Notes: generated by a model from the sequence alone, not told the origin. 64,000 bases of DNA from Lepidostoma basale (GCA_022606425.2 JAHDVF020001374.1:124001-188000), one strand, 5' to 3'. Positions 22,185 to 32,579 are shown, counted from the first letter of the stretch. Program-made: numbers and translations.

Positions 22185-23295
22185 TATATATATTTATTTA
22201 TTAAGGGTAACATACAGCGATATCAATAACATATATATAAAAGAAACATTTAGAATAATTAAAATAAGGCCAATTACATGCTACCACAGATTAAAAATAA
22301 TAGTTAACAATCAACAAATGATAGTGAGAAACAAGATTGAAGTTAAACTAAGACAAAATAAGGTATACATAATATTTAAGAGTTAAAATACTTATAGTAC
22401 TGGAAATAAAAAATAAAATTAAGATAAAATAAAATAAAAAGTAATATACAAGTATTATAATATCACGTTATATCGTGGTCACATCCGCGCCGAAATGTTG
22501 CTCCGATCACTTTTTTAAAATTTCGCTCGCTCAAATGAAAGATGTCAATGTCTCCAAAATGCTTGTTGTAGATATCACAGATTCGATACAGTGCCGCGCT
22601 CAGAGCGTAGTTTGTGCGATAAACAGGAAGGTGGAAAACTTGGCTCGCGGTGTGTCTCGTGCGAGACATGGGGGTATTGAGTGACAATTTGCTGAGAAGT
22701 TCAGAATTGTCAATTTTAAAGTGAATTATTTTATGAAGTAACATCATATCATGAAGAGTACGTCTATTTTCAAGAGAGTCCAAGGAGTGAAAAATTAGGG
22801 CAGATTTGTAATCAGAGAACGACTTGCACATTTTAAAATTAATATGTTTAATAAACATTTTTTGTACTCTTTTAATGCGTTGGATATGTGCCGCATAATA
22901 AGGAGACCAAACGGGAGATACATATTCAAGGCGTGAGCGAACCATGGTTGTAAATAATACTTTAAGGGCAGTGATATTTTGGAAAGGTTTGCATGTGCGC
23001 ATTATAAATCCCAATGTTCTGAGAGATTTGTCCACCATGTCATCAATATGACTAACGAAAGTGAGTTTAGGGTCGATTGTGACTCCAAGATCTCTCACGC
23101 GGTCTGAATCGGATATTATAGAACCATTGATGGAGTACACATGTTTGTGAGGGTTCATTTTACGCGTGAGTGAAAGCTTATGACATTTGTTCGCATTTAT
23201 GGATAATTTATTTAGTATACAGTAATGAGAGAGTCTGTTAAGATCTGACTGGAGTCGAAGGCAGTCAGAAGTGTCTGAAACCTTCAGTTTATATA
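22185..23295 (-). mobile_element. Jockey/CR1-like LINE, 5'-truncated
   Basis: The minus-strand element ends at about 22190 in 'cccttaataaataaatata', a simple A/T-rich tail, after a roughly 270-bp 3' UTR. The coding remnant is listed separately. The upstream end at about 23295 abuts a hammerhead-like repeat. Truncation there is typical of incomplete target-primed reverse transcription. Confidence 0.87.
22463..23290 (-). pseudogene. LINE reverse-transcriptase C-terminal region
   Basis: The longest intact open frame of the window. The labelled methionine at 23158 is internal, because the frame continues upstream as KVSDTSDCLRLQSDLN, then KLSINANKCHKLSL, as in complete elements. It then reads VRDLGVTIDPKLTF, HIDDMVDKSLRTLGFIMR, RSRLEYVSPVWSPY, IQRIKRVQKMFIK and ends HDIT. 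LGV..D..L.F..H, RS.LEY...VW.P and I...QKKF are conserved in jockey/CR1-type reverse-transcriptase proteins after the palm domain. The catalytic YADD part is missing, so it is inactive. Confidence 0.9.
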
Positions 23296-23309
23296 TTTTG
23301 TAATGAATA

Positions 23310-23440
23310 TTTAGTTCGATTCCAGTTTATTTTATGGCTTCGACCGGTTTCGGCAGCTTGCTGCTTTCGTCTGATCTATGTAGCTACCGAAATTTGTTAA
23401 AACCATACAATCAAGTGGAATCAAACAATTTATTTTATTA
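23310..23440 (-). ncRNA. hammerhead-like module (ACCGGT stem III)
   Basis: The minus strand reads CAGACGA | A | AGCAGC-AA-GCTGC | C | GAAACCGGTC. Stem II is 5 bp and stem III is the palindrome ACCGGT. U4 is replaced by A, so it is probably not active. Related decayed copies are near 7150-7200 and 16640-16680. Confidence 0.5.
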
Positions 23441-23754
23441 TATAATATAATATAATAATTTATTTTAATTTTTTTGACGTATTAGATATGTAAAGGCATT
23501 GATTTATGTTTTCTTTGGGTATTATAACAATTTAAAAGAGTTTATTTTTCGTTATGCTGGGCAAATTAAATGTTTTGAAAATTTAAATCACAATACTCTC
23601 TTAAAATGTAGTATTTTTTTATGAAACAGGTATTTCTTTCAACGTTTAATCTCAATACATCATTTACGAGCAACGATTCATTATTTATCAGCGTTATTAA
23701 TATTTTAAACTGTTAATTAATAAACTTTGTTTTTTTTAATCACAGTTGTATTTT

Positions 23755-24045
23755 ATTTTATTTTACGCGACAGCTGTTTCATCAACCACTGTTGACTTCA
23801 TCATGTGTTACAATAATATATCAAAAAAATAGTAACTAACCGTTCTTTTTATTCAAATATTTAGGTACCTAACTCAATTTCAGCAAAAACTTCAAAAATA
23901 TATCAAAGAAATTATTCAAATTGATATAGGAATTGACCCATAAAGTTTCGAAAAATCACGGAAATTTGACATTTGATATATTATTGTAATACCTGATGAT
24001 GTCAACATTGGTTGATGAAACAGCTGTCCCGTAAAATAAAATTAA
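23755..24045. ncRNA. inverted pair of hammerhead-like modules (ACAGCTGT stem III)
   Basis: The minus copy at 23766-23812 reads ATGATGA | AGTCAAC-AGTG-GTTGAT | GAAACAGCTGTC. The plus copy at 23984-24036 reads CTGATGA | T | GTCAAC-ATTG-GTTGAT | GAAACAGCTGTC. The flanks 'gtaaaataaaattaaatacg' and 'gtattttattttattttac' pair, giving arms of about 90 bp. The plus copy keeps all consensus core bases. Stem I next to the core is weak. Confidence 0.65.
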
Positions 24046-24516
24046 ATACGATTGTGATACAAAAAACATTCATTAACAGCTTAAAATGTTAAGGTATTAT
24101 AGTGGTTCGGCCAAAATAATATAACAGTTTTATTTTTCATCATTATTTAAGAAAATATCTGTAATAGCTGTCAAAGTAACATCACAAATAACAGTAACAT
24201 CATAAGAAATCAAGAAGACGAACTGCCTACAAAATACATGTTTTATTTTAGGAATAGTATGGCAATTTATGGGCATAAAATATTTAGTGGGTCTAAGCTC
24301 AGACAATATTATACGTAAGGGGGGCATACACAAAACAAAGATCCAACGAAATATGATGGTGCTAGTTTTTTTAAATATTTTTTAGTAAGATAAAAAAATT
24401 AACAAAAATATAAATTTCTTCTATGTTCGCCACACTTGTGTTGTAGATGTTTGTATTTATCTTTTTCTTTTTTATATACTTAGTATAAACAACACTAATT
24501 TTAAAAAAAAATCACG

Positions 24517-24557
24517 CATCAGACATGTTTCGGACAACAGGTCCTTCTTCAGTGATA
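24517..24557 (-). ncRNA. hammerhead ribozyme motif (type I, minimal stem III)
   Basis: Minus strand: TATCA | CTGAAGA | A | GGAC-CTGTT-GTCC | GAAACATGTC | TGATG. Stem I is five pairs including one G-U. All core bases C3-A9 and G12-A14 are consensus. Stem III is the looplesss palindrome ACATGT and cleavage is predicted after GTC. One unpaired A sits between A9 and stem II, unlike the textbook core. Confidence 0.75.
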
Positions 24558-24824
24558 TTACAAAGATACTTATTTAAAATATTATAAAATTGTTTACAAA
24601 TATGATCAGTTTTCAAGTCCAATCTTTGATTTATTTCCTTTCTTGTAAGTAATTACCTGAACCCCAATATGAACTTTAAATTATTCTTTAGTTTAAATTG
24701 ATTCGTAATATTTGTTAAAACAAAAGCATAAACGTTCCAAAATAAATCTTTATATTGTAACATCTGTCAAAACTGAACATATTTCTAAACAATTTTATAA
24801 TATTTTAAATATGTATCTTTATAT

Positions 24825-24866
24825 TATCACTGAGGAAGGACAGGTTGTCCGAAACATCTCTGATAT
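24825..24866 (+). ncRNA. hammerhead-like motif, stem III damaged
   Basis: TATCA | CTGAGGA | A | GGACA-GGT-TGTCC | GAAACATCTC | TGATA. Core and stems I and II are intact, but ACATCT in place of ACATGT breaks stem III and the GTC cleavage triplet. Confidence 0.65.
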
Positions 24867-25534
24867 GTTATTTTAAAAAAAAATTTAGTTTAGTTGTATA
24901 TACAAAGTATATAAAAAAGAAAAAGACATATGAAATAAAAATAAATCAAATTATTTGTAAATTTTAATATAAGGTTGTCAGTCCATCGTGTAGAATTGAG
25001 ATATTTTTTTGTGAATCCACATCCGATGTCAAATAAAAGTCTCGACATCAAGAGTTACACGTAATATAGATTTCATCGTACTACCCCTATTCGGTCTGGT
25101 TGGGGGATGGAAAATCAATGGAAATTAAATTTCATCCCCAAACGAGGTAACGAGGGGATCTGGCGGCGGACCGATCGCGCTTAAAGTTTCTTTTGCGTAG
25201 TTAGACAGATAAAAACCCACATTATACATACAGTGAAATATTAAAGTGGGTCAAGCAGGAAAAAATCAGAAAACCAAAAACCGGGTAGGAGGCAGAATGC
25301 TTGTCACCGGATTTAGGGGATTTGAGTTCAAGCCTGGAAACGATCATATTCCTTTTTCATAATTATGAACTATTTTCTGTTCACATTGAAGATTGTTTAA
25401 GACACCCCTATGAATACAAGAGGACATTTTGTAACACCACAGCAATGTCAATCTCGTCACTCCAATACAACATAAGAAATATCTTGATGGAGTTCATTTT
25501 CAATTAATTAAATAAAACGATGTTTTTAACTACT

Positions 25535-26225
25535 TCCACTTTTGTCTTTATTTCGACAGCGACCGGTTTCGCCAGGCTCGCTGACATCGACAGATTGGTG
25601 ACACTATTGCAAATCTAGTCCTTTATATACCTACAGATCAGGGGTGGTAAACATGATTCTATTCAAAAATTATCTTTAAATATTTAATAAACCGAATAAG
25701 GCGATGCCAACCATATGGACCAAGAACTAAAAAAACTAACTAACTAACCATCACGCCGTCTCCCTGAAGGAGTAGGGAGAAAGAATGGACTGCCACACAT
25801 TTCTTTTCTGACATATTTCTCTCGCTTCCTCAACATTCATACATCGTGTCATGCACGCGCGTCGATTTCTCTGACTCCTCACATGGCCGACATTCAATAA
25901 TTGATTTATTTGATCGTGTCACGTTTTCCTCTATTTCTGGTTCCATTAACATCGTTCACATGTATTTGTTTTACCATTCTTTCTTCATTCATTCTTTCCA
26001 TATGTCCAAACCATTATAACGTTATATATAAATGTAACGTTATATATAAATACGATTATGTAGGCTATAATAAAATTTAAAATCCATTGTATTGAATATG
26101 AATCTTCTTGAATACCTGCAATTCCAATATTCATATTAGATGCCAGCGAGCTTAGCGAAACCGGTCGCTGTCGAAATAAAGACAAAAGTGAAAGTAGTTA
26201 AAAAAGCATCGTTTTATTTATTTAT
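25535..26225. repeat. inverted repeat pair with ACCGGT hammerhead-like modules, LINE inserted inside
   Basis: The left arm (minus module, 25535-25620) carries 'tttcgacagcgaccggtttc'. The right arm (26135-26215) carries its complement. The module reads CTGTCGA | T | GTCAGCGAGCCTGGC | GAAACCGGTC | GCTG. A6 is replaced by T or a neighbouring base in this family, so activity is doubtful. Solo relatives are at 33830-33920, 40440-40525 and 42300-42385. Confidence 0.65.
25735..26020 (-). mobile_element. LINE 3' tail (hairpin family)
   Basis: Starts (as + strand) in 'aactaactaactaaccatca' and 'cgccgtctccctgaaggagt'. The reverse complement encodes the same RSRRNRRACMTRCMN-type C-terminus as 17966. 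The AACT repeat is the 3' microsatellite tail. It lies inside the inverted pair 25535-26225. Confidence 0.82.
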
Positions 26226-26229
26226 TAAT

Positions 26230-26800
26230 TAACACAAGAAAACAGACGTTTACACTCGTATTTGATTTAATATGGAGTTCATGACAAAAATTGCACGTTT
26301 GCCTAGTTAGGGCATATGCATAATGCGAATTATATAATATTTGATAACCCCCTATCCGTAAACTAAAAATAAACTCAATAAATCTTATTTAAGGGTTTGG
26401 CTCTCTTTTCTTTTTCACTGTAGATATGTATTAATTCAGCAAGACTTCCAGTAACTCACTTACGGAAGCCTTGGAAACTTGGCAGTGGGCGGAGTTCTTT
26501 TTGGAGAGTAATACTCCGGCCGAGGATATAAAGTTGATTGAGCGAAAGTAAAAAAGTTTTATTGCGTACTTTTCTGAAGTAATAATATTTCTTTGTTACG
26601 TGATGAAGCGAATCAAATATGACTTTATTTTTAGTCAATCTTTCAGTATACTATTGACTTTTATTGAAAAGGTAGTTACCTGTTTGTACGGAAATAAAAT
26701 ATGGAACAGGCTAATTAAATATGAAAGTAAAGGTAGTTGAGATTCCTAAGACAAATATGTAGTTAATATTTATTAAAATTGTGTAGATTTTCAAGGTTGG
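26230..26800. other. no gene recognised
   Basis: 26230-26290 is the 'aagaaaacagacgtttacac' flank of the GAAACATGTC repeats. The remainder is AT-rich without supported coding. Confidence 0.45.
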
Positions 26801-26842
26801 TAACAATACTTTTTTTTTGGATCTTGGGAAAATCCGTGTAAC

Positions 26843-26932
26843 TCGTCTTTCTAGAACGAAGTTTCGGAGATTATTGCAGTCTGCACTTTCAGAGACTGCA
26901 ACGATCTCTGAAACATCAGTCGAGAAAGACGA
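26843..26932. repeat. 90-bp hairpin with GAAAC/GTTTC bases
   Basis: The arms pair as 'tcgtctttct' with 'agaaagacga', then 'ggagattattgcagtct' with 'agactgcaacgatctct'. The stem contains GTTTCGGAGA and TCTCTGAAAC. A related sequence at 34070-34150 keeps CTGAAGA and 'tacacggattttccca', so this is probably another decayed hammerhead-type repeat. Confidence 0.6.
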
Positions 26933-26949
26933 ATTCCACAGAATTTCTT

Positions 26950-27340
26950 CTTCTTCTTCTGATTGTAGATCTTGCGATCTGTTTATGCAGGATATCAACT
27001 TTCTTCTTGTAATGAAGACGACCAGTCTTCTCTCCATCTCTTTAGTGGTCGTCCTGGTGGTCAGCGGCCCTCTGGAATCTCGTGCATCACGATCTTAAGA
27101 ATTCTTGCTGGATCCATTCTCTCGATGTGGTCCCTCCAGAATCATCTTCCCTGGCTACTCCATCTCACTATGTTTCAAATTTTACAGGATTTTGCGAATT
27201 TCTTCGTTGGGTATCCTATCTCTAAGAGTTCTCCCCACAATAGGTCTCAATGTACTCATTTCTGCTACTCTTAAGAGATGTTTGGTTCTGACAGTGTCTG
27301 CCCTTGCTTCGATTCCTAGGTCATTATGGGACTGATGCAT
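26950..27340 (-). mobile_element. LINE C-terminal fragment
   Basis: Closely related to 57087-57480: 'tcttcttgtaatgaagacga' and 'cgtcctggtggtcagcggcc' here, 'cgtcctggtggtcgacggcc' there. The reverse complement gives the RRFWRDHIERMDPA...RP.GRP type tail. Broken by stops. Confidence 0.75.
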
Positions 27341-28260
27341 GTTTTATAAATTCAAACTTTGCTTTTCATTAGCATATGTTTATTGTCCCAGACAGTGTCC
27401 CTTAGACATCAGGAGATAACTGCAGCTTTATCAGTCTGCTTTTTAACTTCAAGGGATAGCTGTGAGTCAACTTCCCAAGAGAGGCCGGCCTTATATCATA
27501 TAAGGAACAGACCAAGGGTCTAAAAGAAAATAAGAAGAAGATAATTACGTTTATCTAAAGACAAACATTGTTATTTAATCAACATGTAAACTTGTTTATT
27601 AAAACAATATCTCACTCCATTTGAAACACAATCACGAATAATCTTCGCATTAAGTTGACATCGGATAGAAGAACGTTGACAAGGCAACACTATATTCACA
27701 AGCACACGCAAATTTACTCTCTAATGCCAAGGCTGATAGATAGGATTTCCCTGCGGCTTTCCCCGCCCTCGCAAAGCGTATTTTCGGAACATAAGTGACA
27801 TCTATCTTCATTTTTTTGAAGCGTGATGAGCAAATTTGAATAAGGAATGTCAGAAAATAAAACGCGATATCTTTGGGGATGGCTCAAGCACTATGTTTAA
27901 AAAAATGTTTGTTGAGCAATCGGTATCCGATGTGCAAACGTTATGTATATATTTGTCAATACATGAACGGATATGATGCAATGGTAATAATCCTTAGACT
28001 TGCGAGATTATATTTTTTTTAAATTTATTTTATTTATTACAAGGGCATATCATGAATTTTTTACAAGAAAACTGGGATAATAACTACTCACACATTAAAT
28101 TTATATTTTATATTCCGTTTCACTTTTTGTTGTGAATTCATATTTGAATGAATATTAAAAAATAAACGTTTTTCGAAATGCCATAAATTATTAAAATTAT
28201 GTAGTAAATACGAATGAAAACGTGTTATTGTTTTATTGAAGTTTTATAATAGGCATTATC
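27341..28260. other. no gene recognised
   Basis: 27400-27540 may be a further LINE scrap. 27700-27800 is GC-richer without a supported frame. The rest is AT-rich. Confidence 0.4.
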
Positions 28261-28264
28261 AAAT

Positions 28265-28620
28265 GTCAAAACATTTGATAGAGTGTCATGACTCCTCGCG
28301 GGCTGACATTCAATATTTGATGGAATTGATCGTGCCACGTTTTCCTTTCTCTTCCTCGATTTTTTCCCCGTTTTCATCTTAACATATATATTCTTTATCA
28401 ATCTTATTTTATTCATTCTTTACACGTGTCCCAACCATCTTAATGATCTTTTCATTCGCACTGCATTTACTTCTTGTATTTGAATTTGGATTTACCACTC
28501 ATTCGTTTAAGAGATTATTCTACTTTCATCCTTCTTTTGCCAGTTCCATACTTCACTTCCATACATAAGGGTCGATACAAGAACACCTAGCTTTTTTTGA
28601 TAGGTTTTTGTTTGCGATAC
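28265..28620 (-). mobile_element. LINE C-terminal fragment (hairpin family)
   Basis: The reverse complement includes the DQFHQILNVS.R-like segment at 28285-28350 and, farther upstream in the protein, the GVLVSTLMYGSEVWNWQKKD segment at 28507-28600, which matches 42661-42933 and 47132-47413 (LVPTLMYGSEAWNWQKKDES). Internal frameshifts separate the parts. Confidence 0.8.
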
Positions 28621-28739
28621 TGTACGAAACAAGGGTCTGCTAAGAACATTTGAGATGAAGGTCCTAAGATCCATTACCCGGAAAAACTCTCCCTTTGAGA
28701 ACGTGTCCGTAATGCAAATATAATAAAAAATTGTAAAAC

Positions 28740-28894
28740 TAAGTATATCGTTCTGTGAAGATGATACAGAAGACGATACTGAAGGGACCATGTAGCCAGA
28801 ATAGATAGTGGCAGACTCGCATATACAGTTGCTTCTAAAATCCCCTCCGGACACCGTCCACCTGGAAGACCACCTTAGAGATGGAGGGACAGTT
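28740..28894 (+). mobile_element. LINE C-terminus, 5' half (split by SINE)
   Basis: The plus strand reads RIDSGRLAYTVASKIPSGHR, then PPGRPP, a stop, and RWRDS. It continues after the inserted SINE at 29140 as 'cagctggacctcattatccc', the same continuation seen uninterrupted at 31440-31520. Confidence 0.8.
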
Positions 28895-29137
28895 ATTATT
28901 AGTATTATTATTATTATTATTTTGTTGAATCGCTCTTTACATCATGGCAGCATGAGCCAAATCGATGTAAGATCATAGTGATTCTCGTGACATGAGATAG
29001 GTAGCTAATTTATCGCCATTTTATCGTCACGTGAATTCTACACCAGACCAAATACAGTGAAACTGCCCTCGCCGGGAATCGAACCCAGAACCTTCAGGGT
29101 GGCAGTCAATGCACCTACCACTCGGCCACGAAGGTCT
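28895..29137 (-). mobile_element. tRNA-derived SINE, type-A tail
   Basis: Reverse complement: GACCTTCGTGGCCGAGTGGT head, GGTTCTGGGTTCGATTCCCG (box B), the 'aaaatggcgataaattagct' body, 'gctcatgctgccatgatgta' and an (AAT)n tail. It is inserted in a LINE tail, so it is the younger of the two. Confidence 0.9.
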
Positions 29138-29225
29138 TCAATTGTCAATCAGCTGGACCTCATTATCCCAGGAGACATGATTTATGTGCCATAAATCGTC
29201 AGATCTATCAAAAGAAGAACAAGTT
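29138..29225 (+). mobile_element. LINE C-terminus, 3' half
   Basis: 'tcagctggacctcattatcc', then 'caggagacatgatttatgtg' and 'gatctatcaaaagaagaaca', continues 28740-28894 past the SINE. It aligns by eye with 31450-31525. Confidence 0.75.
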
Positions 29226-29689
29226 TTAGATTACGATGACAATTTCAAGTGCACCATTCGCGATGTTGCTTCCTAAAATAAATGTTTATTTTAGAGTGAA
29301 TAGACGATTGAGATTCGTTGTGCAATGATTTAGTAGAATTCATCTTCAACGTTCTATTAACAGCGCTTAGAAACATCTTCTCTAGCCCTCTCCGACCATT
29401 TGGAATATTTAATAAAGGTAATATCAATTCGGAGGAGAACTTATAAGCCAAGCAGAGCTTTGTGGAAAATTTAATATGGAAATATGACCTGGGATTCTCC
29501 TACGGCGCCGCGGAACATTTTCATATTAAAGGAAACTTTTGTTGCTTTAATAGAGAATAAATTCATTTTTAAATCATTGATCGATAAAACACATACTGTT
29601 CTTATTTATTGTTTCTATAACAATAATGCAAAACTCTATATTTACACGAATGATAATTACGATATTTTTTATTAATTATAAAACGTATT

Positions 29690-30110
29690 GAACGCTAAGG
29701 CATTATCACTGTGGAATTCCATAGTAATATACTTAGAAAATTGAAAATAACTTTGTTTAATCCACTAATTATTGAAAAATTATTAAAAAAACACGACATG
29801 TTTCGGAGGATACCTCCATCTTCAGGTGTAAACTTCCAAAACATGTGGTGTTTTTTAAAAGTTTTCAAATAATAAAAAAATGCTATTTTCAATTTCCTAA
29901 GTATATTAATTATAACACTGCTTTTTCCACTTTTGAGTTTATTTTTCTCGGCATGTCCGGAAAGCTTTACACCTTCATCATCGGGAGAAAGATAAAAATT
30001 GAGTTTATATGATGATGTTGAAGGTCAAGAAAAATAAACTCAATAGTGGATAAAGCAGTGTTTTGATGCATAAAAATCGTTATAATGGAAGTCCACAGTG
30101 TTCACGCCTA
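29690..30110. repeat. composite of two hammerhead foldback families
   Basis: The shared flank 'cactgtggaattccatagta' leads into a foldback (29735-29905) with 'acttagaaaattgaaaa' and 'ttttcaatttcctaagt' ends, carrying a minus-strand hammerhead. It then runs into a second module type (29930-30060; 'cttcatcatcgggagaaaga' and 'ataaactcaatagtgg'). The two module types are joined with no unique sequence between them. Confidence 0.7.
29790..29830 (-). ncRNA. hammerhead ribozyme motif (CTGAAGA, GGAGG stem II)
   Basis: Minus strand: ACAC | CTGAAGA | T | GGAGG-TAT-CCTCC | GAAACATGTC | GTGT. All core bases match, stem I gives four pairs next to the core, and stem II gives five. The unpaired T after A9 is the recurrent extra base. 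Related copies at 36305-36350 and 54088-54126 each carry a core substitution. Confidence 0.7.
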
Positions 30111-30149
30111 AATATTATCTAAAAAAACTAAAGAAAATGTTTGTTTTAC

Positions 30150-30305
30150 ACCTGTTTTATTATATTTTATGTGAATGAAATGTTTCGCCTGTCTAAAACA
30201 CTGTCCAATTATATTTGGTAATGCTTTAACATATCGAAACATGTCATTCCCATGAAATATAATAAAACTTGAAGAAAACAGACGTTTAAGTGTTATTAAT
30301 TACAT
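30150..30305. repeat. small foldback with GAAACATGTC
   Basis: Left arm 'ttttattatattttatgtga', 'atgtttcgcc'. Right arm 'atcgaaacatgtcattccca', 'tgaaatataataaaact'. Same family as 7965, 16915, 37330 and 52030. The CTGANGA box is not preserved. Confidence 0.6.
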
Positions 30306-31290
30306 GTATTGCTGTAATTATAATATTCTTTTATATTAAAAATACCAATCTTTTATATCTGGCTAAAGAAGAGTGATAGTATAATAGATGTAGAAGAAAT
30401 GATATCTCTTAGACATATGGGTGAGATATGTATGTATGTGAGTATCAAATTAAAATATAAGAAGTAAAATAGAGGAATACGTGACACGATCCAAATGAAA
30501 ACCTGAAAAAAATTACCTCTAAATGAGGAGATTCATAATTTTGGTCGTAATCATTTACTGTTGTTCCTATAAATCAAACGGGTTTAAAAAGTATGTAACG
30601 CGTTTTGCTTTTTCTTACTTAACAGACAATATTTTGTGATTTTTTAGAAAATCTCTTTCTGATCTATCCCCGAGTTGTTAACGATTCACCTTTTTTAAAT
30701 GTGAACCGGAAAAACTAAATTTCCAAATCCACTTCAGCTCAACTTAGATCAGTATAATCTACAACACGCTCGTGTACAAAGCTTCGGCTAGTGTTCACGT
30801 GTTTCAACCCTCGCGCCCCCTCCCGAGCCACCCCTTCTCCCATGAGTGGAGGCAGATGAATCAGGGGTGAAAACTTTTATCATTTTGGTGGTATGTTTCC
30901 ATTTGAAACACAGTCAAATATCAAAAAACTTTGTTACCTTAATCACTAGTAATCATAATTCAAATTACTTTTTTTCTATAAATAAAGTAATTTGTATACG
31001 AGTACAATTAAGATACACAAAACATTTTTTTTTAATTTAACAGTTTACTTTATTTCTCTCAAAAGACATTACAAACATGAAAACAGTTAAAGGCATCTAT
31101 TTGAGGAACAATACCAGGAAAGCACGAGGAAATGGTTCGACTTTAGGAATACAAGATGCTCTCAAAAGTCAAGAGTATTTGTTTTCTGAACGTATTTAAA
31201 ACTAATATGAAATGTATACAGTAATTGGATTTAAACGACCTGTTGTACACAAGGAAAAAAATGAAAATGGAATGAAAATGAAAGACTTCG
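30306..31290. other. no gene recognised
   Basis: AT-rich, with a short GC-rich stretch at 30785-30850 ('cctcgcgccccctcccgagc') that has no supported reading frame or splice context. Confidence 0.4.
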
Positions 31291-31299
31291 ATCTTCCAA

Positions 31300-31530
31300 G
31301 CGATCATCTTCAGCAGTTTGATTTTGACATAAGAAAAACTTGCGAAATAGAGGATATTGTTCAGTGGAGTAGTAGATCCAGAAGAAGATACTGGAGGGAC
31401 CATGTAGCCCAAATGTGCACATACAGCCGTAATGAAAACCGCCCAAGAGATGGAAGGACAGCTGGACCTCATCATCCGACGAGACATGATTTCTGTGTCA
31501 CAGATCGTCAGATCTATTAAAAGAAGAAGA
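31300..31530 (+). mobile_element. LINE C-terminal fragment
   Basis: Plus frame: CEIEDIVQWSSRSRRRYWRD, then HVAQMCTYSRNENRPRDGRT and AGPHHPTRHDF. W..R..RRYWRDHV is the post-reverse-transcriptase tail also seen at 57087-57323 (WSRQSRRFWRDHI). Confidence 0.8.
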
Positions 31531-31636
31531 ATCAGAAGCATATATCATTATTGCTTGCTTTGGACAAAGAGATTATATTATAATGTAAAACAATTTTAAA
31601 AAAATTACTCATATTTTCACTTAATTTATTTTTTCA

Positions 31637-31674
31637 AACCAACCGTTTTCGCTCCCAACGGAGCTTCGTCTGGG
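31637..31674 (-). ncRNA. hammerhead-like module (ACGGTT type)
   Basis: Minus strand: ACC | CAGACGA | A | GCTCC-GTT-GGGAGC | GAAAACGGTT | GGT. Stems I and II are good, while U4 is A and stem III is imperfect. Same broad family as 3262-3425 and 62729-62770. Confidence 0.5.
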
Positions 31675-32177
31675 TAAAGAAAACTTATTATTATGTTAAC
31701 ATAATAACTTCTTTAGGGTAAGAAAATAATCAAGCGAATATTGAGCAATCATAAACAGTTTAATGAATCTTCGCTCAGAGCAAAACTTGTTGGTTCTAAA
31801 AAAACATATAAAATGATCTGAAAACAAATTGCACAAACGCTTAATTTTTTTTAAATAATACCACATCACAAATTAAGTGCTTCACATGAAAGTATAAAAA
31901 AACTACCAGAAACAGGAGTGCATCTGCCACCCCTACATCAGTTGAAAGGATTCTGTTGGTGGCGAGAGGTAATTTGCGGAACAGATCGGTCATTTAGTCG
32001 TCTGGGGCCCCTAACTTGTTCTCTCCTCCGTTCTTCCGGGATATTGTGATCATTTCCACAGAAAACTAGCAAACTCGAAAAGAATTTTCCGCTCCATACA
32101 ATAGACTAAAATACACCCGTTTTATCCGATTTTACTCGCGTCATTTTAGAAATACTTTTTGAAATACCTTTTTGCAT

Positions 32178-32400
32178 TTCTTCTAAGTTCGCCATACTTT
32201 GTGTTGTAGATATTTAAAAATTTTCTTTTGTTATGTACTTTGTATACAACACTCTCTTTTTAAACAAGTAAAGATAAAATATCAGACATGTTTCGGACTA
32301 CCCAGTCCTTCCTCAGTGATATTTTATAGATATTTAAAATATTATAAAATTGTTTATAAATATGGTCAGTTTTGACTGATGTTATACCTTTTTGCATGAT
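32178..32400 (-). repeat. single-arm hammerhead repeat
   Basis: From 'ttctaagttcgccatacttt', 'gtgttgtaga' to 'aatattataaaattgtttat' and 'atatggtcagttttgac', this equals one arm of the foldbacks at 24420-24945 and 62245-62690. The opposite arm is absent, so solo arms also exist. Confidence 0.8.
32279..32322 (-). ncRNA. hammerhead ribozyme motif, best-preserved copy
   Basis: Minus strand: ATATCA | CTGAGGA | A | GGACT-GGGT-AGTCC | GAAACATGTC | TGATAT. Stem I has six perfect pairs and stem II five. The core C3-A9 and G12-A14 is fully consensus, and stem III is the palindrome ACATGT without a loop. Predicted cleavage is after GTC. The one departure is the unpaired A between A9 and stem II. Confidence 0.8.
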
Positions 32401-32424
32401 TAGTATTATTTTTTAGGAATTTAC

Positions 32425-32575
32425 ATGTTTAGCCTTGCGAAGACTTTTTAATCTTTTTATTGACAAGTGTATGAAAAAGTACAAAGGGTTGGATGTAGGC
32501 GCCAAAATGAGTGGAGTGTCAAAAAACTGTTTATTTTATGCAGACGACGCTGTCTTACTTGGAGATAAAAAAACA
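32425..32575 (+). pseudogene. LINE reverse-transcriptase palm fragment (YADD)
   Basis: The plus frame reads LFNLFIDKCMKKYKG, then VGAKMSGVSKNCLF, then YADDAVLLGD. YADD is the catalytic metal-binding motif of reverse transcriptases, and LF..FI...MK upstream fits RTE-like LINEs. About 50 residues remain, directly followed by a minus-strand tail of another LINE. Confidence 0.85.
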
Positions 32576-32579
32576 TACT

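Larger units (their letters stand above)
24420..24945. repeat. ~500-bp foldback carrying two hammerheads
   Basis: Left arm: 'tatctttttcttttttatat', then a minus-strand hammerhead, then 'aatattataaaattgtttac'. Right arm: its complement, including 'caattttataatattttaaa', a plus-strand hammerhead, and 'tatataaaaaagaaaaagac'. Same family as 32178-32385, 50380-50910 and 62245-62690. Confidence 0.85.

Noticed and set aside
22475..22684. 69-codon plus frame beginning MVTSAPKCC
   Set aside because: Antisense shadow of the LINE reverse-transcriptase C-terminus on the minus strand.
28885..28925. Independent (TTA)n microsatellite
   Set aside because: It is the 3' tail of the adjacent minus-strand SINE.
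32425..32575. Functional reverse transcriptase
   Set aside because: Only about 50 codons around YADD remain, cut off by another LINE fragment.
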